Positions 33,253 through 42,467 are shown, counted from the stretch's first letter. The stretch: 64,000 nt of DNA from JAXGXJ01 sp040772905 (GCA_040772905.1 JAXGXJ010000010.1:75019-139018); one strand, 5' to 3'. The notes: generated by a model not told the origin, from the sequence alone. Numbers and translations are program-made.

Positions 33253-34187
33253 GCGCGCCCCGGCTGCTCGAGGTGGCCGGCCTCACCAAGGACTACGGCT
33301 TCGGCCGCGGAGTCTTCGACGTGTCCTTCCACATAGACAGGGGAGAGGTCTTCGGCTTCCTGGGCCCCAACGGAGCGGGCAAGACCACCACCATCCGCCA
33401 CATCATGGGCTTCTCCAAGCCGGACAAGGGCACCACCGCGGTGGACGGCATGGACGGCTGGCGGGACGCCGATCGCATCCAACGAGAGCTGGGCTACCTC
33501 CCCGGCGAGATCGCCCTGCCTGCGAACCTCACCGGCACGCAGTTCATCCGCTACATGGCCGAGTTGCGCGGCGTGACCGACATGACCAAGACCGAGCACA
33601 TGTTGCGCACGTTCGATCTCGATCCCTCGGGACGGCTCAAGCGCATGTCCCTGGGCATGAAGCGCAAGCTGGCTATCGTCACCGCGTTCATGCACGACCC
33701 GCGCATCCTGGCGCTGGACGAGCCCACCAGCGGCCTCGACCCCATAATGCAGGAGACCTTCATAGAGTTCGTGCTGGAGGAGAAGCGTTTGGGCAAGACC
33801 ATCCTGCTCTCGTCGCACATATTCAGCGAAGTGGAGGCCACCTGCGACCGCATCGCCATAATCAAAGAGGGTCGCATCGTCTCCGAGATCGTCACCGACG
33901 ACCTGCGCCACCGTCAGGACAAGGTCTACAAGCTGGAGCTGCTGAGCGACGATGACTTCGCCCGCTTCACGCGCGACGAGCAGCTCGAGATAATCGCCGC
34001 CCACGCCGAGAAGCGGCAGCTGACGATCGGCATCCACGACAACGACATCAACGAGTTCTTCTCCATCCTCTCGCACTATCACCTGAAGTACTTGAAGGAG
34101 GAGAAGTTCACGTTGGAGGAGTACTTCCTCGATTTCTACGACCGCAGGAAGACCGTAGCCGAGGGGATGGCGCATGTCGCTCATTGA
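33249..34187 (+). CDS. ABC-2 type exporter ATPase, subunit 1
   Basis: 312 residues. Walker A is GPNGAGKTT, the Q-loop region lies after residue 80, and the signature is LKRMSLGMKRKLAIV, a divergent form in which LSGGQ is LSLGM. Walker B is ILALDEPTSGLD, and an H-loop follows. The C-terminal ~80 residues (YKLELLSDDDFARFTRDEQL) form the usual extra domain of drug/antibiotic exporters. It overlaps its paralogue by 14 bases and is about half identical to it by eye. The pair likely forms a heterodimer. Confidence 0.9.
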   Translation: MSAPRLLEVAGLTKDYGFGRGVFDVSFHIDRGEVFGFLGPNGAGKTTTIRHIMGFSKPDKGTTAVDGMDGWRDADRIQRELGYLPGEIALPANLTGTQFIRYMAELRGVTDMTKTEHMLRTFDLDPSGRLKRMSLGMKRKLAIVTAFMHDPRILALDEPTSGLDPIMQETFIEFVLEEKRLGKTILLSSHIFSEVEATCDRIAIIKEGRIVSEIVTDDLRHRQDKVYKLELLSDDDFARFTRDEQLEIIAAHAEKRQLTIGIHDNDINEFFSILSHYHLKYLKEEKFTLEEYFLDFYDRRKTVAEGMAHVAH

Positions 34188-35079
34188 GATCCATCAGCTC
34201 ACCAAGGACTACGGACGGGGCCGCGGTGTGTTCGACATCGACCTGCAGGTGGAGGAGGGCGAGTCGTTCGGGTTCGTGGGCACCAACGGTGCAGGCAAGA
34301 CCACGACCATCCGCCACCTCATGGGATTCCTGAGCCCCCAGAAGGGGGGCTGTACCATCAGGGGGCTCGACTGCTGGTCGCAAGCAGCCCAGATCAAGCA
34401 GTTCGTCGGCTACGTGCCCGGCGAGATCGCCTTCCCCGACGCGCCCAGCGGGTGCGCCTTCCTTGAGCGACAGGCCACTCTCATGGGGGGCTCCAGCCGA
34501 CAGCATCGTGACTACATCCTGGACAAGCTGCAGCTCGACGCGTCCGCCAACCTCAAACGGATGTCCAAGGGCATGAAGCAGAAGACTGCCATCGTCGCCG
34601 CCTTCATGCATGATCCCGAGATCCTTATCCTGGACGAGCCCACCACCGGCCTCGACCCGCTCATGCGCGAATCATTCCTGGAGTTGATAGAGGAGGAGCG
34701 CAGGCGCGGCAAGACCATCTTCATGTCGTCGCACATGTTCAACGAGCTCGAGACCACCTGCGACCGGGTAGCCATGATCCGCGACGGAGCGATCATCGAC
34801 GTCGCCTCCACCGACGCCATACGGCACTACGAGAACAAGACCTACAAAATCGAGTTCCTCGACGACGCCGACTACCGGCGCTTCCTCTCCGAGTCCTTCG
34901 AACTGGGCGAGACCCGCGAGCACAGCAACCAGGTGTTCGTGAACGTCCACGACGACCAGATAGACCACCTGGTGCGCACTCTCACCGGGTATCGCATCAA
35001 GTTCTTCACCGAGATCAAGTACTCGCTGGAGCAGTACTTCAACAGCATCTACAAGAAGGAAGCGGCCGATGTTCAGTAG
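34174..35079 (+). CDS. ABC-2 type exporter ATPase, subunit 2
   Basis: 301 residues. Walker A is GTNGAGKTT, signature LKRMSKGMKQKTAIV, Walker B ILILDEPTTGLD and H-loop FMSSHMFNELE. Both ATPases keep the catalytic glutamate, so both sites could hydrolyse ATP, although the signature sequences are non-canonical. It overlaps the permease gene by 11 bases. It is probably a tandem duplicate of the previous gene. Confidence 0.9.
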   Translation: MSLIEIHQLTKDYGRGRGVFDIDLQVEEGESFGFVGTNGAGKTTTIRHLMGFLSPQKGGCTIRGLDCWSQAAQIKQFVGYVPGEIAFPDAPSGCAFLERQATLMGGSSRQHRDYILDKLQLDASANLKRMSKGMKQKTAIVAAFMHDPEILILDEPTTGLDPLMRESFLELIEEERRRGKTIFMSSHMFNELETTCDRVAMIRDGAIIDVASTDAIRHYENKTYKIEFLDDADYRRFLSESFELGETREHSNQVFVNVHDDQIDHLVRTLTGYRIKFFTEIKYSLEQYFNSIYKKEAADVQ

Positions 35080-36457
35080 ACCGGTCTTCTGGCAGTCAGT
35101 CAGGTCCCACTACGTGTTGTGGGTCATCTGCACGGTCGTACTCACGGCCATGCTCTCCCTCATCTCCGCCTTCCACGATCCCTCTGCTCTGTCCAGCTTC
35201 ATGGAGGCATTCGAAGACACGCCCATGGCTGCCGAAGCCGGGGACCAGTTCGACCTGTTCGGCTCGCTGTTGGGCATCCTCACTCAGACCATCTACGGTT
35301 TCGCCGGCATGATGATCGCCATGGTCTACGTGGTGGTGACCGCCAACGGCCTCGTGGCTTCCGAGGTGGACCGCGGCTCCATGGCCTACACGCTGTCGAC
35401 CCCCATCAAGAGGACCACGGTCATCTTCACCAAGGCCATATACCTGGTGGTCTCCATCGTGCTGATGTTCGTCATCATGGGTGGGGTGGGAGCCGCCACC
35501 ATCCAGGTGAAGCACCACGGCCTCTGGGGGACCAAGTACACCGACGACGTGAAAGCGGCCGCAGCTGTGCTCGACCGCGACCGCGCCGAAGTGGCGGGGG
35601 ACCTCTCGCTCATCGTGAAAGACCCGGAGGCATTCGCGGCGGGGGCCGCGGCGAGAGGGGTCACCACGCCCGTCTACTCCGCCTATCTGGTCCAGGCCAT
35701 GCAGCGCGACGCCTACTCCGCCGCCGCGGAGGTCCTGGGTCTCCCCGCGTCAGACGTGCAGAAGGATCCTTCGGTGGTCTTGGGTGACGAAGCCGCCCTG
35801 GCTGCCGCCGCTGCGGTGATGAAGCAAGCGCCGGACGCCTACCGGGCCCAACTCGAAGAGACCCTCGCCCAGGCCGAAGCGTCGAAAGCACAGCAGGCGG
35901 CCATCGAGGCCCGACTGGCCGACGGCTTGGCGGCCGCCGCCGAACATCTGGGTCTACGGACGGCCGAGTTGGCCGCGGACCTCACCCTGCTCAAGACCGA
36001 CACGGCGGCCATGACCGTGGCGAGCGAGGCTTCGGGGCTGGACGTCATGACCCTCGACTACGTGATCACCCAGGTGATGGCCGGCAACGAAGTCTCTGCC
36101 GACGTGGGGGTCGACTTCGACCCGCTCGCCTTCGTCATGATGAACCTGGGCTTCTTCCTGTTGATGCTCGCGGTGAGCGGCATCTCGTTCCTGGCTTCGT
36201 GCATCTTCAATCTGTCGAAGTTCTCACTGGCTCTGGGGGCGGGTCTCCCCTTCGCCTTCCTGATCCTCAACCTCCTGAGCACCGTCAACGAGACGCTCGA
36301 ACCACTGAAGTACTTCTCGCTCATGACGCTGTTCGACACCGAGCGCATCCTGCGGGGAGAGTTCTACGCGCCGCAATTCGCGACTCTGGCAGTGCTGGCA
36401 GCGATCCTCTACGCGTTTGCCATCAGGGTATTCAGGCGCAAGGACCTGCCGCTGTAG
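35069..36457 (+). CDS. ABC-2 type exporter permease with a large Ala-rich helical insert
   Basis: 462 residues with about six membrane helices in two groups. After the third helix (~residue 150) comes a ~170-residue insert, very rich in Ala (AAAAVMKQAPDAYRAQLEET, EASKAQQAAIEARLADGLAA), predicted to be long helices outside the membrane. Three helices follow (LAFVMMNLGFFLLMLAVSGI, LALGAGLPFAFLILNLL and the last near the C-terminus). The insert differs from plain ABC-2 permeases and resembles exporters with big extracellular coiled coils. The exported compound is unknown. Confidence 0.8.
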   Translation: MFSRPVFWQSVRSHYVLWVICTVVLTAMLSLISAFHDPSALSSFMEAFEDTPMAAEAGDQFDLFGSLLGILTQTIYGFAGMMIAMVYVVVTANGLVASEVDRGSMAYTLSTPIKRTTVIFTKAIYLVVSIVLMFVIMGGVGAATIQVKHHGLWGTKYTDDVKAAAAVLDRDRAEVAGDLSLIVKDPEAFAAGAAARGVTTPVYSAYLVQAMQRDAYSAAAEVLGLPASDVQKDPSVVLGDEAALAAAAAVMKQAPDAYRAQLEETLAQAEASKAQQAAIEARLADGLAAAAEHLGLRTAELAADLTLLKTDTAAMTVASEASGLDVMTLDYVITQVMAGNEVSADVGVDFDPLAFVMMNLGFFLLMLAVSGISFLASCIFNLSKFSLALGAGLPFAFLILNLLSTVNETLEPLKYFSLMTLFDTERILRGEFYAPQFATLAVLAAILYAFAIRVFRRKDLPL

Positions 36458-36513
36458 CCTGACAGGTCGCGCCGATTCGCGCCGATGCCAACGGAGGGCG
36501 GGGACTGCCGCCG

Positions 36514-37467
36514 TCAGAACGTGACCACGGCGCCGACGCCCATGCCGATGGCGCCACCGGCAAAGTCTGCGGTCAGCTGGGCGATCGCCCGCTCGCCCGT
36601 GCAATGAGCCGGCCCGCATTGCCGCACGCCCAGCGCAAGAAGGTCCCGCGCGATGCGGTCCACCTGCTCGGCGGAGTGCGAGTTGAGATGAAACCCGCCC
36701 AACACCGCCACCACAGGCCCGCCACCACTCTCGACTGCGGCCTCGACCATCTCCACCACACCGGGATGGGCGCACCCCACCACCAACACACGGCCCGCGG
36801 CCGTCTCCAGCACCAGCCCTGACTCTTGGGGCTTGCCAAACGGAGCCATGACCGTCACTTTCGGGCAAGGGGAGACCGTCCCCTCCACCGGCACTAAGGT
36901 CGCACCTGCATCACGAGCGGAGGCCACTAGGTCCCGCGCGAAGGAGGCCGGGTGGTAGACAGCCACGTCGGGATTCTGGGCCACGACCTGAGCGAGCCCG
37001 CCCGTGTGGTCCGAGTGATCGTGGGAGAGAACCACCACCTCGATGTCCCGAGGTGCGATCCCCAACACCTCCATGTTATGAAGGAGAACGTCGCCGCGCG
37101 CTCCGGTGTCAAGAAGTACGGTCTTCTCGAATCCTCGGATGAGACAGGAGAAACCCCAATCTGCACGAGTGCCTTGGGAGGCCGCGATGTTGTCGTAGAG
37201 CACTGTGATGGTGACGGCGGCGATCGAAGTGGCGGCCGGAAGCATGTCTGGAGCGGATGTGACGTGCGGCGCGGGCGCATATGACTGGGGGGACGATGCC
37301 GGCGGCCCCGTCTCGACGGTGTCGACCGAGCCGACGCCGGCCGTCGTAGGAGTCGCAAACGACGTCTGCGACGGCGCCGCATCGCCGGCACAGCCGACCG
37401 CCACGGAGACACCGGCCACAGCCACGACAGCACACACGAGCCGACTAAGCCAGCACAAGCGTCTCAC
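36514..37467 (-). CDS. MBL-fold metallohydrolase lipoprotein
   Basis: 317 residues from GTG 37467; the longer frame to 37542 overlaps the upstream gene. A signal peptide ends in lipobox AVGC and a Thr/Ser/Pro linker of about 60 residues follows. The metallo-beta-lactamase domain has SHDHSDHTGG (the HxHxDH metal motif), GLVLETAAGRVLVVGCAHPG and LGGFHLNSHS. The layout resembles the 7,8-dihydropterin-6-methyl phosphate synthase-like MBL group. Such secreted MBLs are uncharacterised. It lies 25 bases after the DUF89 gene in the same direction. Confidence 0.8.
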   Translation of the reverse strand: MRRLCWLSRLVCAVVAVAGVSVAVGCAGDAAPSQTSFATPTTAGVGSVDTVETGPPASSPQSYAPAPHVTSAPDMLPAATSIAAVTITVLYDNIAASQGTRADWGFSCLIRGFEKTVLLDTGARGDVLLHNMEVLGIAPRDIEVVVLSHDHSDHTGGLAQVVAQNPDVAVYHPASFARDLVASARDAGATLVPVEGTVSPCPKVTVMAPFGKPQESGLVLETAAGRVLVVGCAHPGVVEMVEAAVESGGGPVVAVLGGFHLNSHSAEQVDRIARDLLALGVRQCGPAHCTGERAIAQLTADFAGGAIGMGVGAVVTF

Positions 37468-37492
37468 CCCGCGCCCCCTCGCCGGCTCCGCA

Positions 37493-38347
37493 TCAACCCC
37501 TGGAACGCGCGAGCACGTGTGTACCGACAGGCGCATGCGCACGATCCGCGACCACCGGGCATTTCACCTTGAAAAGGAAGAACACATCCCGCTCCTCGTC
37601 GATGAGCGACTCGAAGTTGCCTTGCCCCTTGGCTATCACCAGGTCGGAGGCGTGGAACAGACTTTGGAACTCGCGGCTGCAATCCGGCAGCAACGTCCCA
37701 GGCGCATCGGAGCCATTGTCCACCACTCGCACCGATCCATCGAGACCTACGGCGTGTGCGTCCGCGAGCGTAGCATCGTTGATCACCGGGGCTCCTCGCA
37801 CCACGACCGTCACCCGTTGCGGCCCCAGTTGCTCTATGAGAAGGCGGTCGAATGCGATCTCCCCCGCGTTGTCGGCCAGGTAGAGGATGCTTCGGGCGGC
37901 CCGCGCCTCTTCGAGTAACTCCTCGAGGTGGCCGGCCAACGGCTCCTCCATAGCTTCGTCGATGGCGTCACCAAGCATGGATTCCGTGACCTCTCCCGCC
38001 ACTCCCATATCGATCACATTGCCGGCTATCGCGAGGCGCACCGCAAGCTCCATGGGTCGAGGGGCCCGGGCGATCTTGCGTCTCAAGTCGGGCAGGAGTC
38101 GCACCGCCATCTCATTCTGGCGCTTCTTGGCCTCGCGATAGGGATCGTCGACGGCTGTGAGTCTGCGTAGGCGCCGGTGGATCTGCTGCGCGAAGCTGGG
38201 AGGTGAATCACTCAGATCGGCCTCGGCCATCCACCGGAGAATGTCCCTCAACACCGACTCATGCACAGCCGGGTCGTCAGAGACCTCCCGAGCGCTTTCG
38301 ACGGCTTGGCGTACGAAACAAGAGATGCAGTCAACACTCGACCTCAC
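37493..38347 (-). CDS. DUF89/ARMT1-like metal-dependent phosphatase
   Basis: 284 residues from GTG 38347, after a purine-rich GAGGGAGGGGGCGG. The start VDCISCFVRQAVESA with CxxC is typical of bacterial DUF89. The metal-site motif ILYLADNAGEIAFDRLLIEQ is intact, followed by VTVVVRGAPVINDATLADA and DLVIAKGQGNFESL. Family members are Co/Ni/Mn-dependent phosphatases that remove damaged sugar phosphates. A longer frame to 38641 overlaps the zinc-ribbon gene and is rejected. Confidence 0.85.
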   Translation of the reverse strand: MRSSVDCISCFVRQAVESAREVSDDPAVHESVLRDILRWMAEADLSDSPPSFAQQIHRRLRRLTAVDDPYREAKKRQNEMAVRLLPDLRRKIARAPRPMELAVRLAIAGNVIDMGVAGEVTESMLGDAIDEAMEEPLAGHLEELLEEARAARSILYLADNAGEIAFDRLLIEQLGPQRVTVVVRGAPVINDATLADAHAVGLDGSVRVVDNGSDAPGTLLPDCSREFQSLFHASDLVIAKGQGNFESLIDEERDVFFLFKVKCPVVADRAHAPVGTHVLARSRG

Positions 38348-38432
38348 GCGCCCGCCCCCTCCCTCGGCCTCGCCGCCGGCGCACAGCCCGTCACTCGACC
38401 GAAGGTGCGGGGAGCGGGCGTCCCCATGAGAG

Positions 38433-38636
38433 TCAGTTTTGTCGGGTGAGAAGAGCGCCGCACGCAGGGCAGACCTTCTGATTGCAGGGCTGCCCGGGCA
38501 CATGGGCCTCCTGATAGCCGCACTTCGGGCACACGCAGAACCCGCCCGGTCCGGCAGCCAACGGACCACCCATCTTGCCGCCGCCCCCGCCGCCCCCTCC
38601 GCCGCCCGGAGGTCCAGTCCTATCGCCTCTTGGCAT
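38433..38636 (-). CDS. Glycine-rich zinc-ribbon protein
   Basis: 67 residues from ATG 38636 (MPRGDRTGPPG). The start resembles DUF5320-type small proteins, then a polyglycine run of ten, then a C-terminal zinc ribbon CVCPKCGYQEAHVPG with CPACG. Proteins of this shape occur in anaerobes near iron-molybdenum cofactor (NifX/NifB-like) proteins; that association is from memory. The function is unknown. Confidence 0.65.
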   Translation of the reverse strand: MPRGDRTGPPGGGGGGGGGGKMGGPLAAGPGGFCVCPKCGYQEAHVPGQPCNQKVCPACGALLTRQN

Positions 38637-38837
38637 GTCACGCCTCACTTTCCAGCCGCCCCATTGCGGGCTTCAGGCATCACTCACATGTTAATACACT
38701 TAGATGCGAATTGCACATAGCCAATGACCCGACGCCGACACCTTGCGAGTCCGGAGCAGGTCGGGAGTAAGATGAAGGCCGCTCACAAGCGGTCACGCAC
38801 GCACCGGCACTGGGTACGAAACACAGGGCGGCTCCGC

Positions 38838-39305
38838 ATGAGGATCGTCATCCCCGGCAGGGGCAGCTACGATATCCACTATCTGCTGCTCGATATGAAC
38901 GGCACCATCGGGCTCGATGGCGCCCTGCTCGAAGGTGTCGCAGATAGGCTGGCCCGACTGCCTCAGACGGTGCGCCCCCTCATCGCCACGGCCGACACGC
39001 ACGGAGGAGCCTCGCTCGTAGGCGAACGTCTGGGGATAGAGACCGTCACCCTGGAGCCCGGCGACGAAGCCGAAGCCAAACTGGCCATCCTCTCTCGCCT
39101 GGGAGCCGAGCAGACGGTAGCCGTCGGTAACGGCGCCAACGATGTCCTCATTCTGAAGGAGAGCGCGGTGGGAATCTGTGTCCTGGGGCAGGAAGGCGCG
39201 TCCGCCGCGGCCGCCCTCGCCGCCGACGTCCTGGTCCACGACATACGAGACGCTCTCGACCTGCTGCTGCATCCCCAGCGCCTGGTGGCGACCCTGAGAT
39301 CCTAG
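38838..39305 (+). CDS. Soluble HAD-superfamily phosphatase
   Basis: 155 residues from ATG 38838. The HAD motifs are LLLDMNGTIGLDG (nucleophile Asp), IATADTHGG (motif II, Thr) and AVGNGANDVLILKESAVGIC (motif IV). This matches the short HAD proteins related to the P-domain of P-type ATPases, without a cap domain. The substrate is unknown. The zinc-ribbon gene is divergent to it. Confidence 0.8.
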   Translation: MRIVIPGRGSYDIHYLLLDMNGTIGLDGALLEGVADRLARLPQTVRPLIATADTHGGASLVGERLGIETVTLEPGDEAEAKLAILSRLGAEQTVAVGNGANDVLILKESAVGICVLGQEGASAAAALAADVLVHDIRDALDLLLHPQRLVATLRS

Positions 39306-39329
39306 AGAACGTCACTCCTCAGCAGACTA

Positions 39330-40409
39330 TCACTGCTCGGAATACTGCCGCTCGTCGTACTGCTGCTCGTAGGTCCTGATCCGCCTCAGTTTGAGGATGA
39401 GGTGCACCCGAGCTCCCTCGCACAGGTCCAACTCGGCACGGAGCGACGGCGATATCTCCGAGAAGAGCACCGTCTTCCCCACAGCCACGCCGATGTGGAC
39501 CGTGCTGCGCCCGGGAACGACGCTCACCACCTCCCCCTCGAAGCGGTTAAGATCGGGTCCGGGGGGCCTGGAGGTGGACAAGAACGTGTCGCTGGGCAGG
39601 AAGGCGATCCGCTTCACTTCGCTGCCCTCGTGAGGCACCAGGATCTTCATGCCCCCGCAGCTGACTTCGGCCACCCCATGCCCCACCTCCCGGCATTCGT
39701 CGCACTCCAGGATGTTGGGCGTACCGATGAATTCCGCCACCTGCTCGTTCTGGGGATAGAAGAAGACCTCGCGCGGTGGGCCTACCTGTTGTAGGCCGCC
39801 GTCGCGCAGGAAGGCCACCCGGTCGCCCAGTTCTTCGGCCTCCTCCAAGCTGTGCGTCACGTACACCGTGGTAAGGCCGGTCGCATCGTGTACCTCGCGG
39901 ATCATCCCGCGCACTCTTTTGGCGGTCTGCAGATCGACACTGGCCAACGGTTCGTCCAAGAGCAGGATGTCCGGTGACGGCGCCATGGCTCGGGCGAGAG
40001 CGGCGCGCTGACGCTCGCCCCCGCTGAGCTGCTTGGGATGGCGGTCACGCAGTTGTTCCAAGTGCATGAGGTGCAGGAGCTCTTCCACCCGCGTCTGCAC
40101 CTGTTCCGACTTCCAGCCGCGCGCGCGCAGGCCGTAGGCGATGTTGCCGCTCACAGTCATGTGAGGGAAGAGAACCAGGTTCTGGGGCAGATAACTCACC
40201 CCGCGTCTGTCCGGAGGCACCCGGTCCATGCATCGTCCATCGAAGAAGACCGATCCCTTATAGGCGGCAAGACCTGCGATCACTGAGAGGATGGTGGTCT
40301 TACCGGCACCGTTGGGACCCAGCAGGACGAGGAACTCCTTGTTGTGGATCGTAAGGTCGAGTCCGCGACAGACGTGCATGTGTATGGATTCCAGCTGGAT
40401 AGTAGGCAC
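39330..40409 (-). CDS. ABC importer ATPase with C-terminal TOBE-like domain
   Basis: 359 residues from GTG 40409 after GGAGGG. Walker A is LLGPNGAGKTT, signature LSGGERQRAALARAM and Walker B ILLLDEPLASVD; ~100 residues of TOBE-type beta domain follow (GEVVSVVPGRSTVHIGVAVG). It is the third gene of an importer operon with a TauC-like permease and an NMT1-type binding protein. TOBE-bearing ATPases normally belong to molybdate, sulfate or spermidine systems, so the combination is unusual. Confidence 0.85.
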   Translation of the reverse strand: MPTIQLESIHMHVCRGLDLTIHNKEFLVLLGPNGAGKTTILSVIAGLAAYKGSVFFDGRCMDRVPPDRRGVSYLPQNLVLFPHMTVSGNIAYGLRARGWKSEQVQTRVEELLHLMHLEQLRDRHPKQLSGGERQRAALARAMAPSPDILLLDEPLASVDLQTAKRVRGMIREVHDATGLTTVYVTHSLEEAEELGDRVAFLRDGGLQQVGPPREVFFYPQNEQVAEFIGTPNILECDECREVGHGVAEVSCGGMKILVPHEGSEVKRIAFLPSDTFLSTSRPPGPDLNRFEGEVVSVVPGRSTVHIGVAVGKTVLFSEISPSLRAELDLCEGARVHLILKLRRIRTYEQQYDERQYSEQ

Positions 40410-40429
40410 GTGAGCCCTCCGCCCGGTTC

Positions 40430-41206
40430 CTAATACCAGTCTCTGGTGAGTCTCTTCTCGAGAAGCGCAAACCCCTTCTCGAAGATGAGCGACATGACCG
40501 AGAGCACGATGAGGCACACGATGATGATGTCGATGCGGATGAGACTCTGCGCCCTCATCATCAGGGCTCCCAGGCCCGAGGGGACGGCGATCATCTCAGC
40601 CGCTGCCAGCACTCGCCAGGCCATGCCCGCTTCGAGTCTGAGCCCCGTGAACACGTAGGGAAGCGCGAGCGGCACCACCACGCTCAGGAGCACGTGACGT
40701 TCAGATGCACCCAGGCTTCGGGCGACCCGGATGTAGTCCTTGTCCACACTGCGCACGCCGGCGATGGTCGTGTAGAGCACGGGGAAGAACGAGCAGATGT
40801 AGATGACCACGATGGGCAGGAGGTCGTTGATGCCCACCCACACCATGAGCAGCGGGATCCAGCCCACAGCCGGTATGGGATAGAAGATGCTCAGCAGCGG
40901 GCGCAGAGTCCTGCCCACGTTCTCCCGCCAGCCCATCAGCAGGCCCAGGACGATACCGGTGACCGCACCGGCCGCGAAACCGGCCAACACACGCAACAAG
41001 CTGCTAAGGAAGCTCTCAGCCAAGACGCCGTCGCGCACCAGGCGCAGACCCTCCACCAGCACCACGGAGAAGGGCGGCAGCAACCCGCTTCCCTCGCCCT
41101 GCGAAAGACGAGGGGCCACTTCCCACACCGCCAGCAACACCAGGATGGGCACCGACCCCCAGCCTGGGCGAAGACGCAGCATGCGCCCAGGTGCCGGTCT
41201 CGCCAC
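40430..41206 (-). CDS. ABC importer permease (SsuC/TauC-like)
   Basis: 258 residues from GTG 41206; ATG 41185 is an alternative. Six membrane helices are expected. The permease EAA loop is SLGASERHVLLSVVVPLALP, followed by GLRLEAGMAWRVLAAAEMI, both typical of NitT/TauT-family permeases. It overlaps or abuts the binding-protein gene. It forms the transmembrane channel of the 39330-42368 importer. Confidence 0.85.
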   Translation of the reverse strand: MARPAPGRMLRLRPGWGSVPILVLLAVWEVAPRLSQGEGSGLLPPFSVVLVEGLRLVRDGVLAESFLSSLLRVLAGFAAGAVTGIVLGLLMGWRENVGRTLRPLLSIFYPIPAVGWIPLLMVWVGINDLLPIVVIYICSFFPVLYTTIAGVRSVDKDYIRVARSLGASERHVLLSVVVPLALPYVFTGLRLEAGMAWRVLAAAEMIAVPSGLGALMMRAQSLIRIDIIIVCLIVLSVMSLIFEKGFALLEKRLTRDWY

Positions 41207-41213
41207 TCTGGTC

Positions 41214-42368
41214 TTACTCGCCCAGGAAGCTGAGATCGAGGATCTGGGTTGCATCGATCTTGGTCTTCAGATATCCCAACGCCGTCACGTAGTCGATGAC
41301 CTCCTGGACCCCCGCGGGATCAAGAGAGACCGTGTATTCCAGATGGCTCATGGAACGGGCCACCACTTCAGGCGTCACTTGGAGCTTGGCGGCGACATCG
41401 GCGGCCTTGGCGGGGAGGACCATCTGCCCGGTGGCGCTCAGACCCGCAGCCACGATCGCAGCCGCCTCGTCGGGATTCTGCCCGATCCATTCGGTGGCCT
41501 TCCTCGTCACCTCCACCAAACCCTCGACCACCTCGGGATGGTCGCGGATGAGGTCTTCCTTGACCACCAACACGCTGCCCTCCAGATCAGGCCAGATGTC
41601 CTGAGCTGTGGCCAGCATGGTGAAACCGAGGTTCTCCGCGAGCGCAGCCCAATGCTCCGGCATGAGACAGGCGTCCACCGCACCTGCCTGCAGCGCCAGC
41701 ACCTGGGCGGGCGGATTCATGCGCTGCACTTTGGCTTCCATGTCCGAAGCGGAGAGACCGCTCTTGTCGCATAGGCGATGCAGCAGGACGTCAGCCGCTG
41801 CTCCGGGCTGAGTGCACGCCACCTTCACGGCGGGGTCGGCAAGATCTTCGACGCGCGTCACCTTCGCCGGGTCAACCACCAACCCGTAGCCGTACTTGTG
41901 AGTGCCGGCTACGATCCGCACCGGTATGCCGGCGTTGGCGACGACGTTGAGAGCCGGCACAAGGCAGATGTAAGCGGCCTGGATGTCGCCCCTCGCCACA
42001 GCCGCGGCCAGGTCGACACCGGTCACGTAGCTCTCGTAGCTGGTGACCTCGATGCCGGCATCCGCGAACCAACCTTTGTCCAGAGCCACCATCGCCGCGG
42101 CGGCGTGGTCGGTGAACTCCACCGCCATACCGAGCGGATACGGCGCAGCCAGCGACGAAGAGACCGGCGACACGTCGGAAGCCACCTCGGTCTCTGTGAG
42201 AGAGGTCCCAGTCGAGCCGCCCACCAGCGACACTTCCTGCGGGACGGGATCGTCACCACAACCGGCGATCAGCACCACGAGCAGCAGCGCGACGCAGATG
42301 AAGACACATCTGACCGGCAACCGCCCGAGCGGGCCCCTCTTCCTGCCGCGAGAACCACTGGTGGACAT
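41214..42368 (-). CDS. NMT1/TauA-type substrate-binding lipoprotein
   Basis: 384 residues. A basic N-terminus and lipobox LIAGC give an anchored binding protein, followed by a Ser/Thr-rich linker. The binding domain has GMAVEFTDHAAAAMVALDKG, VARGDIQAAYICLVPALNVV, LADPAVKVACTQPGAAADVL and LQAGAVDACLMPEHWAALAE. It is a two-lobed periplasmic-binding fold of the NitT/TauT (NMT1) group, which binds nitrate, sulfonates or thiamine precursors. The divergent gene is a molybdopterin-binding protein, which may hint at an oxyanion. Confidence 0.8.
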   Translation of the reverse strand: MSTSGSRGRKRGPLGRLPVRCVFICVALLLVVLIAGCGDDPVPQEVSLVGGSTGTSLTETEVASDVSPVSSSLAAPYPLGMAVEFTDHAAAAMVALDKGWFADAGIEVTSYESYVTGVDLAAAVARGDIQAAYICLVPALNVVANAGIPVRIVAGTHKYGYGLVVDPAKVTRVEDLADPAVKVACTQPGAAADVLLHRLCDKSGLSASDMEAKVQRMNPPAQVLALQAGAVDACLMPEHWAALAENLGFTMLATAQDIWPDLEGSVLVVKEDLIRDHPEVVEGLVEVTRKATEWIGQNPDEAAAIVAAGLSATGQMVLPAKAADVAAKLQVTPEVVARSMSHLEYTVSLDPAGVQEVIDYVTALGYLKTKIDATQILDLSFLGE

Positions 42369-42443
42369 CTTCGGGACACTCCTTCGCGTGACGTAGCCAC
42401 AGCACGACCTCCTGGTGACGGCGTGCTGTGCGTTATCCTATGG

Positions 42444-42467
42444 GCAGTATTATACTATTCGCAGTAT
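42444..42467. promoter_or_regulatory. Repeat/palindrome in the divergent promoter of importer and Mo-binding gene
   Basis: GCAGTAT occurs twice (42444-42450 and 42461-42467) as a direct repeat. Overlapping it, AGTAT-T-ATACT (42446-42456) is a perfect palindrome. It lies in the 149-base gap between two divergent genes. It could be an operator serving both, or part of their -10 regions. No ModE gene is in the window. Confidence 0.4.
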
